A stretch of DNA of 36,136 nt from Clostridiales bacterium (GCA_012517815.1 JAAYUF010000150.1:1-36136), one strand, 5' to 3'; shown: positions 16,651 through 25,450, counted from the stretch's first letter. Program-made: numbers and translations. The notes: a model not told the origin generated them from the sequence alone.

Positions 16651-16987
16651 ATCCGCCGTTCCCTTTCCTTGGGCGACGGTTTGCCTATCAGCACGGATGC
16701 GATGGCCGCGCGGAAACCCGCGATAGGCATGCAAAGCCGGCGCTGCGCCCGAAGGAACCCAACGGCAGCGTCGGCAGGGTTACCGCGGACGCGGATGGGC
16801 GGCCATGCTAAACGGGTGGGTCCGTTACGCCGGAGCGACGCGGCGCTGCGATGCGGGAAACGGATCACCGCGCCGTCGCTATGTTCAGGCCGCCCTGCCC
16901 GTTTCCGGTGCCGGGCATTGCCGTACAACGCTCCATGCGCCCGGCGCGTTTGCGACGCCACACGATAAAAACCAAGCTGAATCTCCA
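16651..16987. other. Convergent intergenic region, no gene recognised
   Basis: The 340 bp between the opp terminator and the Bce-module terminator contain only shadow frames with Arg/Ala-rich composition. No promoter, tRNA or repeat stands out. Confidence 0.5.
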
Positions 16988-17023
16988 CAGACCGTGCGCG
17001 ACCCGCCATCGCGGCACGGTCTG
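16988..17023 (-). terminator. Candidate terminator of the Bce-type operon
   Basis: CAGACCGTGC (16988-16997) and GCACGGTCTG (17014-17023) form a 10-bp stem, with an inner GCG/CGC pairing. It lies about 36 nt past the permease stop on the minus strand. A T-rich stretch (GGTTTTTATC) follows about 15-20 nt later. Confidence 0.55.
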
Positions 17024-17059
17024 CGTGCAGCGCGGTTCCCTCGTCGGGGCGCGGCGCCG

Positions 17060-19036
17060 CTAGAACTTGACCATGCGGTAGTAGGTCTTGGCGGTCTGCC
17101 GGTAGAAAAGCCAGTAGAAAATGGCGACACCCAGCGCGGCGGCAAAGGTGTTCAGCGCGATGTAGGGGACGTCCATCAGGCCAAAAAGCTGGAGCATCAG
17201 GATCATCATATGCAGGGAGCCGGCCACATGGCACACCGCCACCGCCAGCGGCAGATAGAACACCAGCAGAATCTGGCGGCGTACCGTCGCGCGCACCTCA
17301 TCGTTGCTCATGCCGACCTTTTGCAGGATGATGAACCGGTCGTGATCCTGATACCCTTCGCTGATCTGCTTGAAATAAAGGATCAGCGCCGTGCCCATCA
17401 GGAAGATGAACCCCAGGAAGATGCCGATGAACAGGAAGCCGCCGTGCATGGCGTACCATTCTTCCCGCAGGTTGCCCTTGATGCGCAGGCTGTGGTCCTT
17501 CCAGTCCGTCGCCTGCGTTTCTATCGCGGCATAGTACCGCTCCAGCGTCGCGCGGTCGCCCTGAACGTTACACTGGAGGGTGTACACGGGCGCCTGATCG
17601 TCGGCCGTCGCCTGCGCGGCCTCAAGGATCGACCGGATCGCGGCGGCGTCCGGCACGACGATGTAGCTCTTGGTAATGGCCGAACCGTGGCTCATGCACG
17701 GCACGACCGGCAGGGACTCGAGGTATCGCAGACTGAACCGGCGCGAACCGACGGTCAGCGCGGTCGGCCGTTGAGCCGCGGTGGTCCACAGGGCCAGCTC
17801 ATCCGGGGCGAGGTTCAGAGGCTCGCCCTCCAGCGCGGCCCAGGTATCCTGCGTCATCAGCAGCGCGTCGTGCATCTTGCCGTAATCGTTCATGCTGGCG
17901 TAGGTGAGCGCGGAGGACGGCAAGACGGTCTCGTGATCGATGGCGAAAGCGGCCTCGTACCCGGTGAAGGCATGCGCGTCGGTGACAGAGACGCCCGCCT
18001 GCCGGGCGAAGGTAGCGTTGAGCGCCTGCGCGTCGCGCAGGGCGGCTTCGTCGGCGAAGGTCACCTGCAGGTCGCTGGGATAATATTCGGAAAGCATCTT
18101 TTCCGAGCCGTTGTACAGGCCCACCGTGGTGCCGATGGTGATCATCGCCATGGTGCAGAGGATTGCGATGCTGGCAAGCCCGGCCGCGTTTTGCTTCATC
18201 CGGTAGAGCATGCCCGAAACGGTTACGAAGTGCCGCGAGCTGTAGTAGTAGCGTTTGTGCCGCTTGAGCAGCTTCAGCAAGGCGATGCTCCCGGAGAGGA
18301 ACATCAGGTACGTGCCCACAATGACCAGCACGACCGCGACCAGAAACAGCGCGATGGCCGCCATGGGGTTTTGCACGCGCTGCGCCAGCCAGTAGCCCGC
18401 GCCCATCGTCAGCACGCCCAGAATCGCCAGAAACCAGCGCGCCTTGGGTTCGCGTTCGCCCGTGCGGCCTCCGCGCAGCAGCTCTACCGGGTCGACCGAG
18501 CGCACCTGCCAGGTGTTACAAAGGATCAGCAGCAGGAACAGAACCGCGAACAGCCCAAGCGTGATCCACACCGCCGGAAGGTTGACCGAGCCGACCAGCG
18601 GCACGTCGATGCGGATGGCCAGGCGGATCAGCAGGAACATCAGCCGCCCCAGCAGGATGCCAAGCCCGATGCCCAGCGCCATGGAGAAAAGCCACGTCAG
18701 GCTCAGCTCGTGAAGCAGCACCCGGGCGATGTGCTTTTTTTCCATACCCAGAATGCTGTACAGCCCCATCTCCTTCTTGCGGCGCTTGATCAGAAACCCG
18801 TTGGCGTAAAACAGGAAGATCGCCGAGAACAGGCTGACGACCACGATGCCCAGCGTCAGGATTACCTGAAACTGCATCCCGCCGTGCACTTTGGATAAAC
18901 CGGGGTTGAACGTGATCATCAGGAAGCTGTACTGTGTGAAGGTCAACAGCGTGGAAGCCAGCAGAAAGGGCAGGTAGGTTTGCCGGTTCTTCCACAGGTT
19001 GGTCAGCGCCAGCCGGAAGTAGATCAGCTTAGTCAC
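17060..19036 (-). CDS. FtsX-like ABC permease, BceB type
   Basis: A 658-residue permease of the family that works with peptide-sensing kinases in Firmicutes. The N-terminus VTKLIYFRLALTNLWKNRQ and the RRKKEMGLYSILGMEKKHI loop (85-104) are diagnostic. About ten membrane helices are visible: one near 20-42, three in 55-175, two in 200-255, one near 285-305, and three at the C-terminus. Residues about 306-520 form a large extracellular domain, the part that in BceB senses the peptide-lipid complex. The GTG at 19036 overlaps the ATPase stop by 8 bp, and a longer frame upstream is just the shadow of the ATPase gene. Likely function is detection or removal of cell wall-active peptides; the substrate is unknown. 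Confidence 0.92.
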   Translation of the reverse strand: MTKLIYFRLALTNLWKNRQTYLPFLLASTLLTFTQYSFLMITFNPGLSKVHGGMQFQVILTLGIVVVSLFSAIFLFYANGFLIKRRKKEMGLYSILGMEKKHIARVLLHELSLTWLFSMALGIGLGILLGRLMFLLIRLAIRIDVPLVGSVNLPAVWITLGLFAVLFLLLILCNTWQVRSVDPVELLRGGRTGEREPKARWFLAILGVLTMGAGYWLAQRVQNPMAAIALFLVAVVLVIVGTYLMFLSGSIALLKLLKRHKRYYYSSRHFVTVSGMLYRMKQNAAGLASIAILCTMAMITIGTTVGLYNGSEKMLSEYYPSDLQVTFADEAALRDAQALNATFARQAGVSVTDAHAFTGYEAAFAIDHETVLPSSALTYASMNDYGKMHDALLMTQDTWAALEGEPLNLAPDELALWTTAAQRPTALTVGSRRFSLRYLESLPVVPCMSHGSAITKSYIVVPDAAAIRSILEAAQATADDQAPVYTLQCNVQGDRATLERYYAAIETQATDWKDHSLRIKGNLREEWYAMHGGFLFIGIFLGFIFLMGTALILYFKQISEGYQDHDRFIILQKVGMSNDEVRATVRRQILLVFYLPLAVAVCHVAGSLHMMILMLQLFGLMDVPYIALNTFAAALGVAIFYWLFYRQTAKTYYRMVKF

Positions 19037-19796
19037 CCGCCACACCCCCGTCGGACAACGCCGTGAGCGTTGCGATGATCCTCTGGTAGAAGGCGTCGCG
19101 GCCTGCGTTGCCGCTGTAGATCTGGTTGTACACCTCGCCGTCCTTGATGAACAGCACGCGGCTGGCATAGCTGGCGGCCTGCGCGCTGTGGGTGACCATC
19201 AGGAGCGTCTGCCCGCTCCGGTGCACATCCTCAAACATGCGCATCAGTTTGGCGCTGGCTTTGCTGTCCAGCGCGCCGGTGGGTTCGTCCGCCAGCAGCA
19301 GGCGGGGTTCGGTGATCAGCGCGCGCGCGACGGCGGTGCGCTGTTTCTGCCCGCCGGAGATCTCGTAGGGGAACTTGGCCTCCAGCCCCTGCAGGCCCAG
19401 CTTGGTGACCAGCGGGGTCAGGCGGCGCTCCATCTCGTCCAGCGGTTTGTTTTGCAGCACCAGCGGCAGCAGGATGTTGTCGCGGACGGAGAAGGTATCC
19501 AGCAGGTTGAAATCCTGAAAAACAAACCCCAGATGGTCGCGGCGGAACGCCGCCTTCTCCGACTCTTTCACATCGGCAAACGAGCGGCCTTCCAGCAGCA
19601 CCTGGCCGGTTGTGGGACGATACAGCGCCGCCAGAATATTGAGCAGCGTGGTTTTGCCGCTGCCGCTTTCGCCCATGATGGCCACAAACTCGCCCGCCTC
19701 GACCGTGAAGGTCACGTTGGTGAGCGCCTGTACCTTCTGCGCGCCGAAACGGGTCGTATAGATTTTTTGCAGACTCTGAACCTCAAGCAATGCCAT
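19029..19796 (-). CDS. ABC transporter ATPase, BceA type
   Basis: A 255-residue ATPase of the MacB/LolD-like group. Walker A GESGSGKT is at 42-49, the Q-loop VFQDFNLLDTFSVRDNI at 91-107, the signature ISGGQKQR at 145-152, Walker B LLLADEP at 165-171 and the H-loop VTHS near 200. RFGAQKVQALTNV before Walker A is the BceA pattern. An in-frame ATG at 19805 abuts the ribosome site AAGGG, while the ATG at 19796 is 9 nt away and is preferred. It forms a complex with the FtsX-like permease, which its gene overlaps. Confidence 0.94.
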   Translation of the reverse strand: MALLEVQSLQKIYTTRFGAQKVQALTNVTFTVEAGEFVAIMGESGSGKTTLLNILAALYRPTTGQVLLEGRSFADVKESEKAAFRRDHLGFVFQDFNLLDTFSVRDNILLPLVLQNKPLDEMERRLTPLVTKLGLQGLEAKFPYEISGGQKQRTAVARALITEPRLLLADEPTGALDSKASAKLMRMFEDVHRSGQTLLMVTHSAQAASYASRVLFIKDGEVYNQIYSGNAGRDAFYQRIIATLTALSDGGVAGD

Positions 19797-19875
19797 GGTT
19801 TTCATCCCTTCTGCGCTCCGGGGGGAGTCGCCGGGTACAGCATACGCCGGCGGGGCCCCGGCTGCCATAGCGATT

Positions 19876-19902
19876 GCTTACAGCAGGCTTACGATTTTGC
19901 AA
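19876..19902 (-). promoter_or_regulatory. Candidate response-regulator site and weak promoter upstream of the ABC genes
   Basis: On the minus strand GTAAGC occurs twice in direct orientation with an 11-nt period (19892-19887 and 19881-19876). Half-sites one helical turn apart are typical for OmpR-family regulators. TTGCAA (19902-19897) with a 16-nt spacer to TAAGCA (19880-19875) is a weak promoter overlapping these. It lies about 80 bp before the ATPase gene. Confidence 0.4.
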
Positions 19903-19931
19903 GAATGGCAAACGGCGTTTCCGCACCCGTG

Positions 19932-19943
19932 GCTGTTAACAGC
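19932..19943. promoter_or_regulatory. Perfect 12-bp palindrome upstream of the ABC genes
   Basis: GCTGTTAACAGC reads the same on both strands. It lies in the 258-bp gap between the kinase and ATPase genes and is the only perfect AT-centred palindrome seen there. Possible operator. Confidence 0.4.
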
Positions 19944-20054
19944 GCCCGCGAAACGGCCGCCTTCGCAGGGCATCCGCCCGCGCTAAACCCGCTGGCCGGT
20001 CCGCACGCGAACGCGCGCGGGATCGGCGGCCGGCGGGATAAGCCGGGCCGGGGT

Positions 20055-21077
20055 TTACGAGAAGGCCTCGAACGTTTCGCGCCGCAGATCAAAGGTTACG
20101 GTAACGCCACCTTCCGGCGGGCAGGCCAGGGACACGGCGTGCCCCAGCTGGTCGCAGGCCGCCTTGCACAGGTACAGGCCGATGCCGGTGCTCTTTTCCG
20201 GCGCGCGCCCACCCCGGCCGGCATGGCCGGTGAACCCGCGCTCAAATACGCGCGGCAGATCCTCCGGATGGATGCCCGCGCCGGTATCGCGCACCGTCAG
20301 CACCTGCGCCTCCGGCATGGCGATGGTCACGGAGCCTCCCTCGGGCGTGTACTTGAGCGCGTTGGTCACCACCTGAGTGAGCGCCATGGACAGCCACTTC
20401 GCGTCGCTGAGCGCCGTCCCCTCGAAAGGCTCCATGTGCAGGGCGATCTTCCGGTACAGAAAGATCGGCCGCAACGGCCGAACCACGGCGCAGCAAAGCG
20501 GATAGAGGGACACGGGCGTCAGGGTCAGATCATTGTGCAGGCTTTGCAGCCGCTGGTAGGAGAGCGCGGCGTCCGCGTACTGGCCGATCTTGAACACTTC
20601 CTGTCGCAGCAGCTCCCGGTCGACGGGCTCCGTGCTCTGGGCCATCAGGTCCAGAGCTGAGATGGGCGTCTTGATCTGATGCACCCACAGGGTGAAATAA
20701 TCCAATCGGTCCCGTTCGGCCGCCGTGGCGGCGGCCGCGCTATGGTTGCGCGCCTGCAGGTAAGCCGCGCAAAGCGCCCGATAGCTTTCCTCGGGCACGG
20801 TGGCGGCTTCCGGCAGGTCGTTTGCGTCCGGGGGCAGGCTTTGCTGTGCGTCCCACAGGCGAACCTGCCGCCGGATGTAGGAAAGCAGCGAGCGCGTGCC
20901 AAACCAGAGCGCCCCGGCCGCAACCAGCAGGAGCGTGTACCGGAGCTCCCGCACATCTCCCTGCCCCAGCAGGTGCATGAGCACAAAAAGCGCCGGAATC
21001 AGCAGCGAAGCCATCGCCGCCCCGCGCACGGTGCTCAGCCATCCGCTCAGCAGTTGTCCCAGCTTTCGCAGACTCAT
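20055..21077 (-). CDS. Intramembrane-sensing histidine kinase, BceS type
   Basis: A 340-residue kinase with two N-terminal membrane helices (about 20-38 and 46-64) joined by a very short loop and no extracellular sensor domain. This is the layout of BceS-like kinases, which take their signal from the partner ABC permease. The phosphoacceptor is H133 in WVHQIKTPISALDLM, the N-box has N239 in TQVVTNALKYTP, and the G boxes are DTGAG (264-268) and STGIGLYL (296-303). The ATG at 21077 overlaps the regulator's stop as ATGA, and GGAGGACGC gives a good ribosome site. It should phosphorylate the response regulator encoded just upstream. Confidence 0.94.
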   Translation of the reverse strand: MSLRKLGQLLSGWLSTVRGAAMASLLIPALFVLMHLLGQGDVRELRYTLLLVAAGALWFGTRSLLSYIRRQVRLWDAQQSLPPDANDLPEAATVPEESYRALCAAYLQARNHSAAAATAAERDRLDYFTLWVHQIKTPISALDLMAQSTEPVDRELLRQEVFKIGQYADAALSYQRLQSLHNDLTLTPVSLYPLCCAVVRPLRPIFLYRKIALHMEPFEGTALSDAKWLSMALTQVVTNALKYTPEGGSVTIAMPEAQVLTVRDTGAGIHPEDLPRVFERGFTGHAGRGGRAPEKSTGIGLYLCKAACDQLGHAVSLACPPEGGVTVTFDLRRETFEAFS

Positions 21078-21751
21078 GCGTCCTCCACCAGGTAGCCCTG
21101 ACCTTTGCGCGTCGCGATGAACTCCGCCAGCCCGAACTCGTCCAGCTTGCGGCGGAGCCTTGCGATGTTGACGGTGAGGGTGTTGTCGTCGATGAAACAG
21201 TCGCTGTCCCACAGGCGCTGCATCAGGGTATCGCGGCCGACGATGGTGCCTTTATGCTCCAACAGCGTTTGCAGGATGCGGCATTCGTTGCGGGTCAGGT
21301 CCAGCTTGCGCCCGTCGCGGATCAGCACGCTCTGCCCCGCGTCCAGCGCGGCGCCGCGATGGGACAGGGGAACCTGCGCGCCCGCGAAATCGTAGGCGCG
21401 CCGCAGCAAAGCGCCGATTTTCGCCACCACGACATCCATATCGAAGGGCTTGGCAATATAATCGTCACCGCCCATGGACATCGCCATGACCATATCCATG
21501 CTGCCCGTATTAGAGGAGATGAACACGATGGGCGCTTTGGAAACCTTGCGGATTTCCTCGCACCAATGGTAACCGTTGTAGTAGGGCAGCGTGCAGTCCA
21601 TGAGCACCATATGCGGCTGCTCCCGGGCAAACACGCCCGCCACGTCGTCCAGCGCGTCGCAGACGAACGCGCCGTACCCCCACCTGCGCAGTCCCGATGC
21701 CAAGAGTTTGGCGATGGTGGGGTCGTCCTCCACAATCATGATGGTAAACAT
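21074..21751 (-). CDS. OmpR-family response regulator, BceR type
   Basis: A 225-residue two-domain regulator. The receiver domain has the acidic pair D9/D10, the phosphoacceptor D52 in LMDCTLPYYNGYHWC, and K101 in DDYIAKPFD. The C-terminal winged helix (about 130-225) contains LTRNECRILQTLLEHKG, the BceR-like DCFIDDNTLTVNIARLRRKL recognition region and the ending TRKGQGYLVE. The start at 21751 has GGGAGG 4 nt upstream; the frame is open 11 codons further but without a ribosome site. First gene of the RR-HK-ATPase-permease cluster. It probably activates the ABC genes downstream of it. Confidence 0.94.
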   Translation of the reverse strand: MFTIMIVEDDPTIAKLLASGLRRWGYGAFVCDALDDVAGVFAREQPHMVLMDCTLPYYNGYHWCEEIRKVSKAPIVFISSNTGSMDMVMAMSMGGDDYIAKPFDMDVVVAKIGALLRRAYDFAGAQVPLSHRGAALDAGQSVLIRDGRKLDLTRNECRILQTLLEHKGTIVGRDTLMQRLWDSDCFIDDNTLTVNIARLRRKLDEFGLAEFIATRKGQGYLVEDA

Positions 21752-21835
21752 GCTGCCTCCCGGGAACCTGCCGCATACGACCAAAGCCCGCAGGCCATTC
21801 GGGCGTTTGCGTTGCGCGGCGCAGACTTCCCTCTG

Positions 21836-21864
21836 ATTATAGCCGCGGGACCGGCGTTGCGCAA
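21836..21864 (-). promoter_or_regulatory. Sigma-A promoter of the Bce-type operon
   Basis: On the minus strand TTGCGC (21864-21859), a 17-nt spacer and a perfect TATAAT (21841-21836). The start near 21829 leaves a leader of about 78 nt before the regulator gene. Confidence 0.75.
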
Positions 21865-22571
21865 GATGGGCGGATGCGAAACGGCGGACGCGGGTTTATA
21901 GGCTGCCCTAAGCGGAAGGCGCAACATGGCCGTGGGACGATTGGGAAAGCCGGGACGACGGCATGCCGGAAAACCGAACAGGGGTGGAGACCGATGGGGA
22001 GGTTCGCAGGCGACGGTCACCATAGATTGCCGGTTGCCACGCAGCGTTGCGGGCTGCCGCGCGACGGCGGGGCGGCGATACGGCGCACGGTTTGCCTACG
22101 GCATTGATGCCGCGCGTCACGGAGCATTGCAAAGAGCCGGCGTACTCCCGGAGAGAGAGAAACGCCGACGGAAACGAACCGCACCGTATTGATGTCATTT
22201 TGGATCACACTTGATTGTGAGCGAAAGACCGTTTTCGGGTCAACGACAGGGTTCGATATCGCATCATCATCCTGTAAGGCTTGCCAAACGGATCAAGACA
22301 TACGAAAAACAGAAGGCTTTATAAAGGAGGCGGCCGTCGGCGCCGGCTCTGCCATACCGACGGTTTCCGGAGCGATGCCCGTGCCGGGCGCGGACTGCCC
22401 CGCGAAGGGCATCAACGGGATGCCGTCCGTCAAGCGTGGGCGTCGGAACGCATTTCCGCCCTGACATGCCGTTGCCGACGGCGCACAGGGTACGACGTGC
22501 CGCAGGAAAGCGGGGGATACGGAACCCGTACCCGCGTACGGCGCGCGAAAGGTTCGCCGCATTCAGACCGG
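21865..22571. other. 700-bp intergenic region without a recognised gene
   Basis: The region lies between the Bce-type promoter and the end of dctM. All frames are short or Arg/Gly/Pro-rich. A good Shine-Dalgarno-like TAAAGGAGG (22321-22329) on the plus strand has no start codon at a useful distance. Nested inverted repeats GATGCCC (22374-22380) and GGGCATC (22407-22413) could fold about 160 bp after dctM, but no T-run follows on either strand. The stretch 22190-22320 is more AT-rich than its surroundings and may be a gene remnant. Confidence 0.45.
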
Positions 22572-23846
22572 TCAGTGCCCGCTCATCAGCGCGGTAGGCA
22601 GCCAGGTGATCAGGCCGGGCAGATAGGTGCACAGGAACAGCACGATCACCAGTGGCACAATGAACGGCAAGACGGAACGCGACAGGCGTTCCAGCTTGAT
22701 TTTTCCGACATCCGCAACCGTGAACAGGCATACCCCGAACGGCGGCGTTATCTGCCCGATCATCAGGTTCAGGACCATGACCACGCCGAAATGTACCAGG
22801 TCGATGCCGCAGCTTTTCACGATCGGCAAAAGCACAGGCAGCATCAGGGTCAGGATGGCCCCGGGTTCCATAACCATGCCCAACAGCAGCAGGATCGCGT
22901 TGATCACCAACAGGATCACCATCGGATTGGAGCTGATGGACAGGATGAAGTCCGCAATCTGGCGGCTGACGCCTTCCTTGATCATCACATAGCTAAACAG
23001 CGTGGAGCTGCCGATGATCAACAGCACGTTGGCCGAGGAAAGCGCGGAATCCAGAAGACTTTTCTTGAACGTTTTCCAGTCCATGGTGCGGTAGGCGACG
23101 GCCGCGACGATCAGCGAGTAGAACACCGCGATGGAACTGGCCTCGGTCGGGGTAAACCAGCCGGTGGTGAAACCGGCCAGAATGATCAGCGGGGTGATCA
23201 GCGCCAGAATGCTGCGCAGGGTTTCCCGCACGAGCAAGCGGAAGCTGAAGCGGGTGCGCTCATACTTGCGGCGTAGCGCATAGATGCCCACCAGGATCAT
23301 CAGCGCGACGCCCATCAGCAACCCGGGGATAACCCCGCCCAAGAATAGCCGGCCCACGCTGACGCTGGCGATGGAGCCGTAAATCACCAGCGGGATGCTG
23401 GGCGGAAAAATGGGACCGATCACGGAACTGGCGGCGGTGATCGCGCCGGAAAACTCACGGTCATACCCCTTGGTGGTCATGGCTTCCATCTCAATGGTGC
23501 CAAGCCCGCCCGCGTCGGCTGTGGCGGAGCCGGACATGCCCGCGAAAATGATGCTGGCAACGACGTTGGCGTGCCCCAGCCCGCCCGGTATCCAGCCAAC
23601 CAACCGCTCGGCCGTGCTGAAGATACGGTCGGTAATCTTGCCGGCGTTCATCAGGTTGCCGGCCATGATAAACAGCGGAATTGCGATGAGCAGGAACGAA
23701 TCGATCCCCGTGACCATCTTCTGCCCGATGACGACCATCGGATAGCCCAGGGTCAGACAGCCTAAAACCGCGGAGGCGCCGATGGAAATGCCGATGGGAA
23801 TCCCGATGATCAGGAACAGCGCGAACGCGACGATAAAGATCAGCAT
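22572..23846 (-). CDS. dctM: TRAP transporter large permease, DctM type
   Basis: A 424-residue membrane protein of the normal DctM length with about 12 hydrophobic segments. GIPIGISIGASAVLG near the N-terminus, FAGMSGSATADAGGLGTIEMEAM (about 92-114), VIGPIFPPSIPLVIYG and the C-terminal QITPPFGVCLFTVAD are family signatures. It is the ion-coupled transport subunit, which uses Na+ or H+ and a soluble DctP receptor. The start at 23846 has AAGGAGG upstream and overlaps dctQ by 7 bp. Substrate not predictable, though FadR-linked TRAP systems often take up sugar acids or other organic acids. Confidence 0.94.
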   Translation of the reverse strand: MLIFIVAFALFLIIGIPIGISIGASAVLGCLTLGYPMVVIGQKMVTGIDSFLLIAIPLFIMAGNLMNAGKITDRIFSTAERLVGWIPGGLGHANVVASIIFAGMSGSATADAGGLGTIEMEAMTTKGYDREFSGAITAASSVIGPIFPPSIPLVIYGSIASVSVGRLFLGGVIPGLLMGVALMILVGIYALRRKYERTRFSFRLLVRETLRSILALITPLIILAGFTTGWFTPTEASSIAVFYSLIVAAVAYRTMDWKTFKKSLLDSALSSANVLLIIGSSTLFSYVMIKEGVSRQIADFILSISSNPMVILLVINAILLLLGMVMEPGAILTLMLPVLLPIVKSCGIDLVHFGVVMVLNLMIGQITPPFGVCLFTVADVGKIKLERLSRSVLPFIVPLVIVLFLCTYLPGLITWLPTALMSGH

Positions 23847-24343
23847 ACGGGCGCCTCCTTTCCTTTCACCAGCGCCGTCGTCTGCTCGATGAGCTGGCAT
23901 AAGGTTTTCACAACAAGATAAACGCCACAGATGGCGATGGGTACGCACTGGACCGTAAACGGCAGGAACTGCATGGTGGCAAAATAGCGCGTGCTGATGA
24001 ACGGATACCACTGGACAAAGGCGATGACCAGTATCACGCCCAGCATCAGCGAGGTCGCCTTGTTGAGATACCAGAACACGAGCCGCATTCCGGGCCCGAC
24101 TTTGCGCACGAGGATTTCAAAACGCATGAGGCCCGAATGGTGATAGAGGTAGATCACACCCAGAAAAGCCATCCAGATAAACAGGATGGAACAGATTTCA
24201 ATGGTCGGGCTGAACGACTTGTTCAGGAGGTTGCGAATCAGAAGTTCGGCGCAGATGAGCGCCGCGAGGCTGAACACCGACACCATGAGAAGCCACTTGA
24301 CCACGGTTACGAAACCGTCCAGCCATTTATTGATCCACGCCAT
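23840..24343 (-). CDS. dctQ: TRAP transporter small permease, DctQ type
   Basis: A 167-residue membrane protein with four predicted helices (about 12-32, 48-65, 88-107, 130-150). The N-terminal basic-amphipathic INKWLDGFVTVVKWLL, the EICSILFIWMAFLGV segment and a GLMRFEIL loop are typical DctQ features. It is required for assembly and stability of the DctM subunit. The start at 24343 has GAAGGTGAT upstream, and its end overlaps dctM. It follows dctP after a 78-bp gap with a strong hairpin. Confidence 0.9.
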   Translation of the reverse strand: MAWINKWLDGFVTVVKWLLMVSVFSLAALICAELLIRNLLNKSFSPTIEICSILFIWMAFLGVIYLYHHSGLMRFEILVRKVGPGMRLVFWYLNKATSLMLGVILVIAFVQWYPFISTRYFATMQFLPFTVQCVPIAICGVYLVVKTLCQLIEQTTALVKGKEAPVC

Positions 24344-24380
24344 ACAATCACCTTCCCAGTCCGTGTGGAAAACAGGCAGA

Positions 24381-24411
24381 CGGGGTGCGCCCCCGGAGGA
24401 GGCGCACCCCG
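24381..24411 (-). terminator. Intercistronic stem-loop after dctP
   Basis: CGGGGTGCGCC (24381-24391) and GGCGCACCCCG (24401-24411) form an 11-bp perfect stem around 9 nt, 11 bp beyond the dctP stop on the minus strand. No immediate T-run follows; TGTTTTCC comes about 10 nt later. Probably mRNA protection or partial termination favouring dctP. Confidence 0.7.
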
Positions 24412-24421
24412 GTTTTCATGC

Positions 24422-25405
24422 TTACTTGGCCAGAATGGCGTCGATGATGCTCTGATTGTACCAGGCTTCGCCTTCGTAGCGCTTGTAATAGTCGGTGCCG
24501 CCCAGCTTATCCTTGAAGCTCTGCACGTCGGGCTCGAAATCGAACGTGACGCCGGCATCCTGCAGCACTTTGGTGGCGGTCTGGTTGTCCTGCGCGATGG
24601 TGTCAAAGGAGTACTTCGCGGCGACGATGGCCTGCTCCTTGAGGATCGCCTGCTGTTCCGGGGTCAGCTTCGCCCACATGACGCTGTTGGCCACCATGGT
24701 GCAGCCCATCCACATGTAGTTGATGTTGGAGAAGTACTTGATATCGTCGTACGTCGCGTTGGCGACCAGGTGGTAGGTGGCGTTGTCCTGGCCTTCGGCG
24801 GTGCCGTTGCTAAGCGCGGTGGCAAGTTCCGGCAGCGCAAGGCCGATGGGGTTGGCGCCCAGCGCCGTCCACACGTCAAGGTACATCTGGCTCGTGGGCA
24901 CGCGCAGTTTCAGCCCGGCCACATCCGCGGCGGTATGCACCGCGCGGTTGGTGGTGGAAATCTGGCGCATGCCGTTGTCACCCTCGGCAAGGAACACGAG
25001 GCCGAATGCGGCCAGGCCGTTGAAGATCTCTTCGCCGATATCGCTGTTGACGACTTCGTAGGCTTCTTCGGCGCTCTTGAACAGGAAGGGCAGATCCAGA
25101 ATCTTCGCCTTGTCGTAGAAGGAGGTGAAGCCGGAGGTGCCGGCAAAGATGATATCGATGGTGCCCATGCGGGTGGACTCGATCGCTTCGGCATCGTTGC
25201 CCAGTTCGTTGGAGTGATGCACGACCAGCTCGATGGCGCCGCCAGAGGCTTCCTTCACCAGCTCGGCGTAGTGGATGATGGTCTTGGTGGGAACGCTGGT
25301 TTCATTGCCAGGGGAATAGATCGTGAGGGACAGGTCCGCGGCAAGCGCGGAGGTCAGGGTCAGGGTGAGCAGCGAAGCCAGGACGATTGACAGGAATTTT
25401 TTCAT
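24422..25405 (-). CDS. dctP: TRAP transporter solute-binding protein, DctP type
   Basis: A 327-residue secreted receptor with a signal peptide at 1-23 (MKKFLSIVLASLL...TSALA, cleaved before ADLSL). Family landmarks include YAELVKEASGGAIELVVHHSNELG, GTIDIIFAGTSGFTSF, the substrate-carboxylate arginine in GLKLRVPTSQMY, and WTALGANPIGLALPELATAL with GTAEGQDN. The conserved Arg points to a carboxylate ligand. The start at 25405 has AAGGAGGGA upstream. The gene follows the FadR-type regulator and precedes dctQ and dctM. It is unrelated to the 804-residue ABC receptor elsewhere in the window. Confidence 0.94.
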   Translation of the reverse strand: MKKFLSIVLASLLTLTLTSALAADLSLTIYSPGNETSVPTKTIIHYAELVKEASGGAIELVVHHSNELGNDAEAIESTRMGTIDIIFAGTSGFTSFYDKAKILDLPFLFKSAEEAYEVVNSDIGEEIFNGLAAFGLVFLAEGDNGMRQISTTNRAVHTAADVAGLKLRVPTSQMYLDVWTALGANPIGLALPELATALSNGTAEGQDNATYHLVANATYDDIKYFSNINYMWMGCTMVANSVMWAKLTPEQQAILKEQAIVAAKYSFDTIAQDNQTATKVLQDAGVTFDFEPDVQSFKDKLGGTDYYKRYEGEAWYNQSIIDAILAK

Positions 25406-25428
25406 GGGGCTCCCTCCTTGTATATTGC

Positions 25429-25450
25429 TATGCTTCATCCATGAAGCATA
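25429..25450. repeat. Perfect 22-bp inverted repeat between regulator and dctP
   Basis: TATGCTTCAT (25429-25438) and ATGAAGCATA (25441-25450) flank CC. It lies 24 bp before the dctP start in AT-rich sequence, unlike the GC-rich surroundings. It may be an RNA hairpin at a processing site or an operator; there is no T-run. Confidence 0.65.

Noticed and set aside
16805..18898. A 697-codon plus-strand open frame opposite the FtsX-like permease
   Set aside because: Composition is dominated by R, H, Q, G and V, as expected for the antisense frame of a GC-rich gene. The opposite strand encodes a clear permease with recognisable motifs.
22212..22227. CRP-like site TCACA-N6-TGTGA
   Set aside because: The half-sites are in the reverse order of the CRP consensus (TGTGA-N6-TCACA), and no promoter is next to them.
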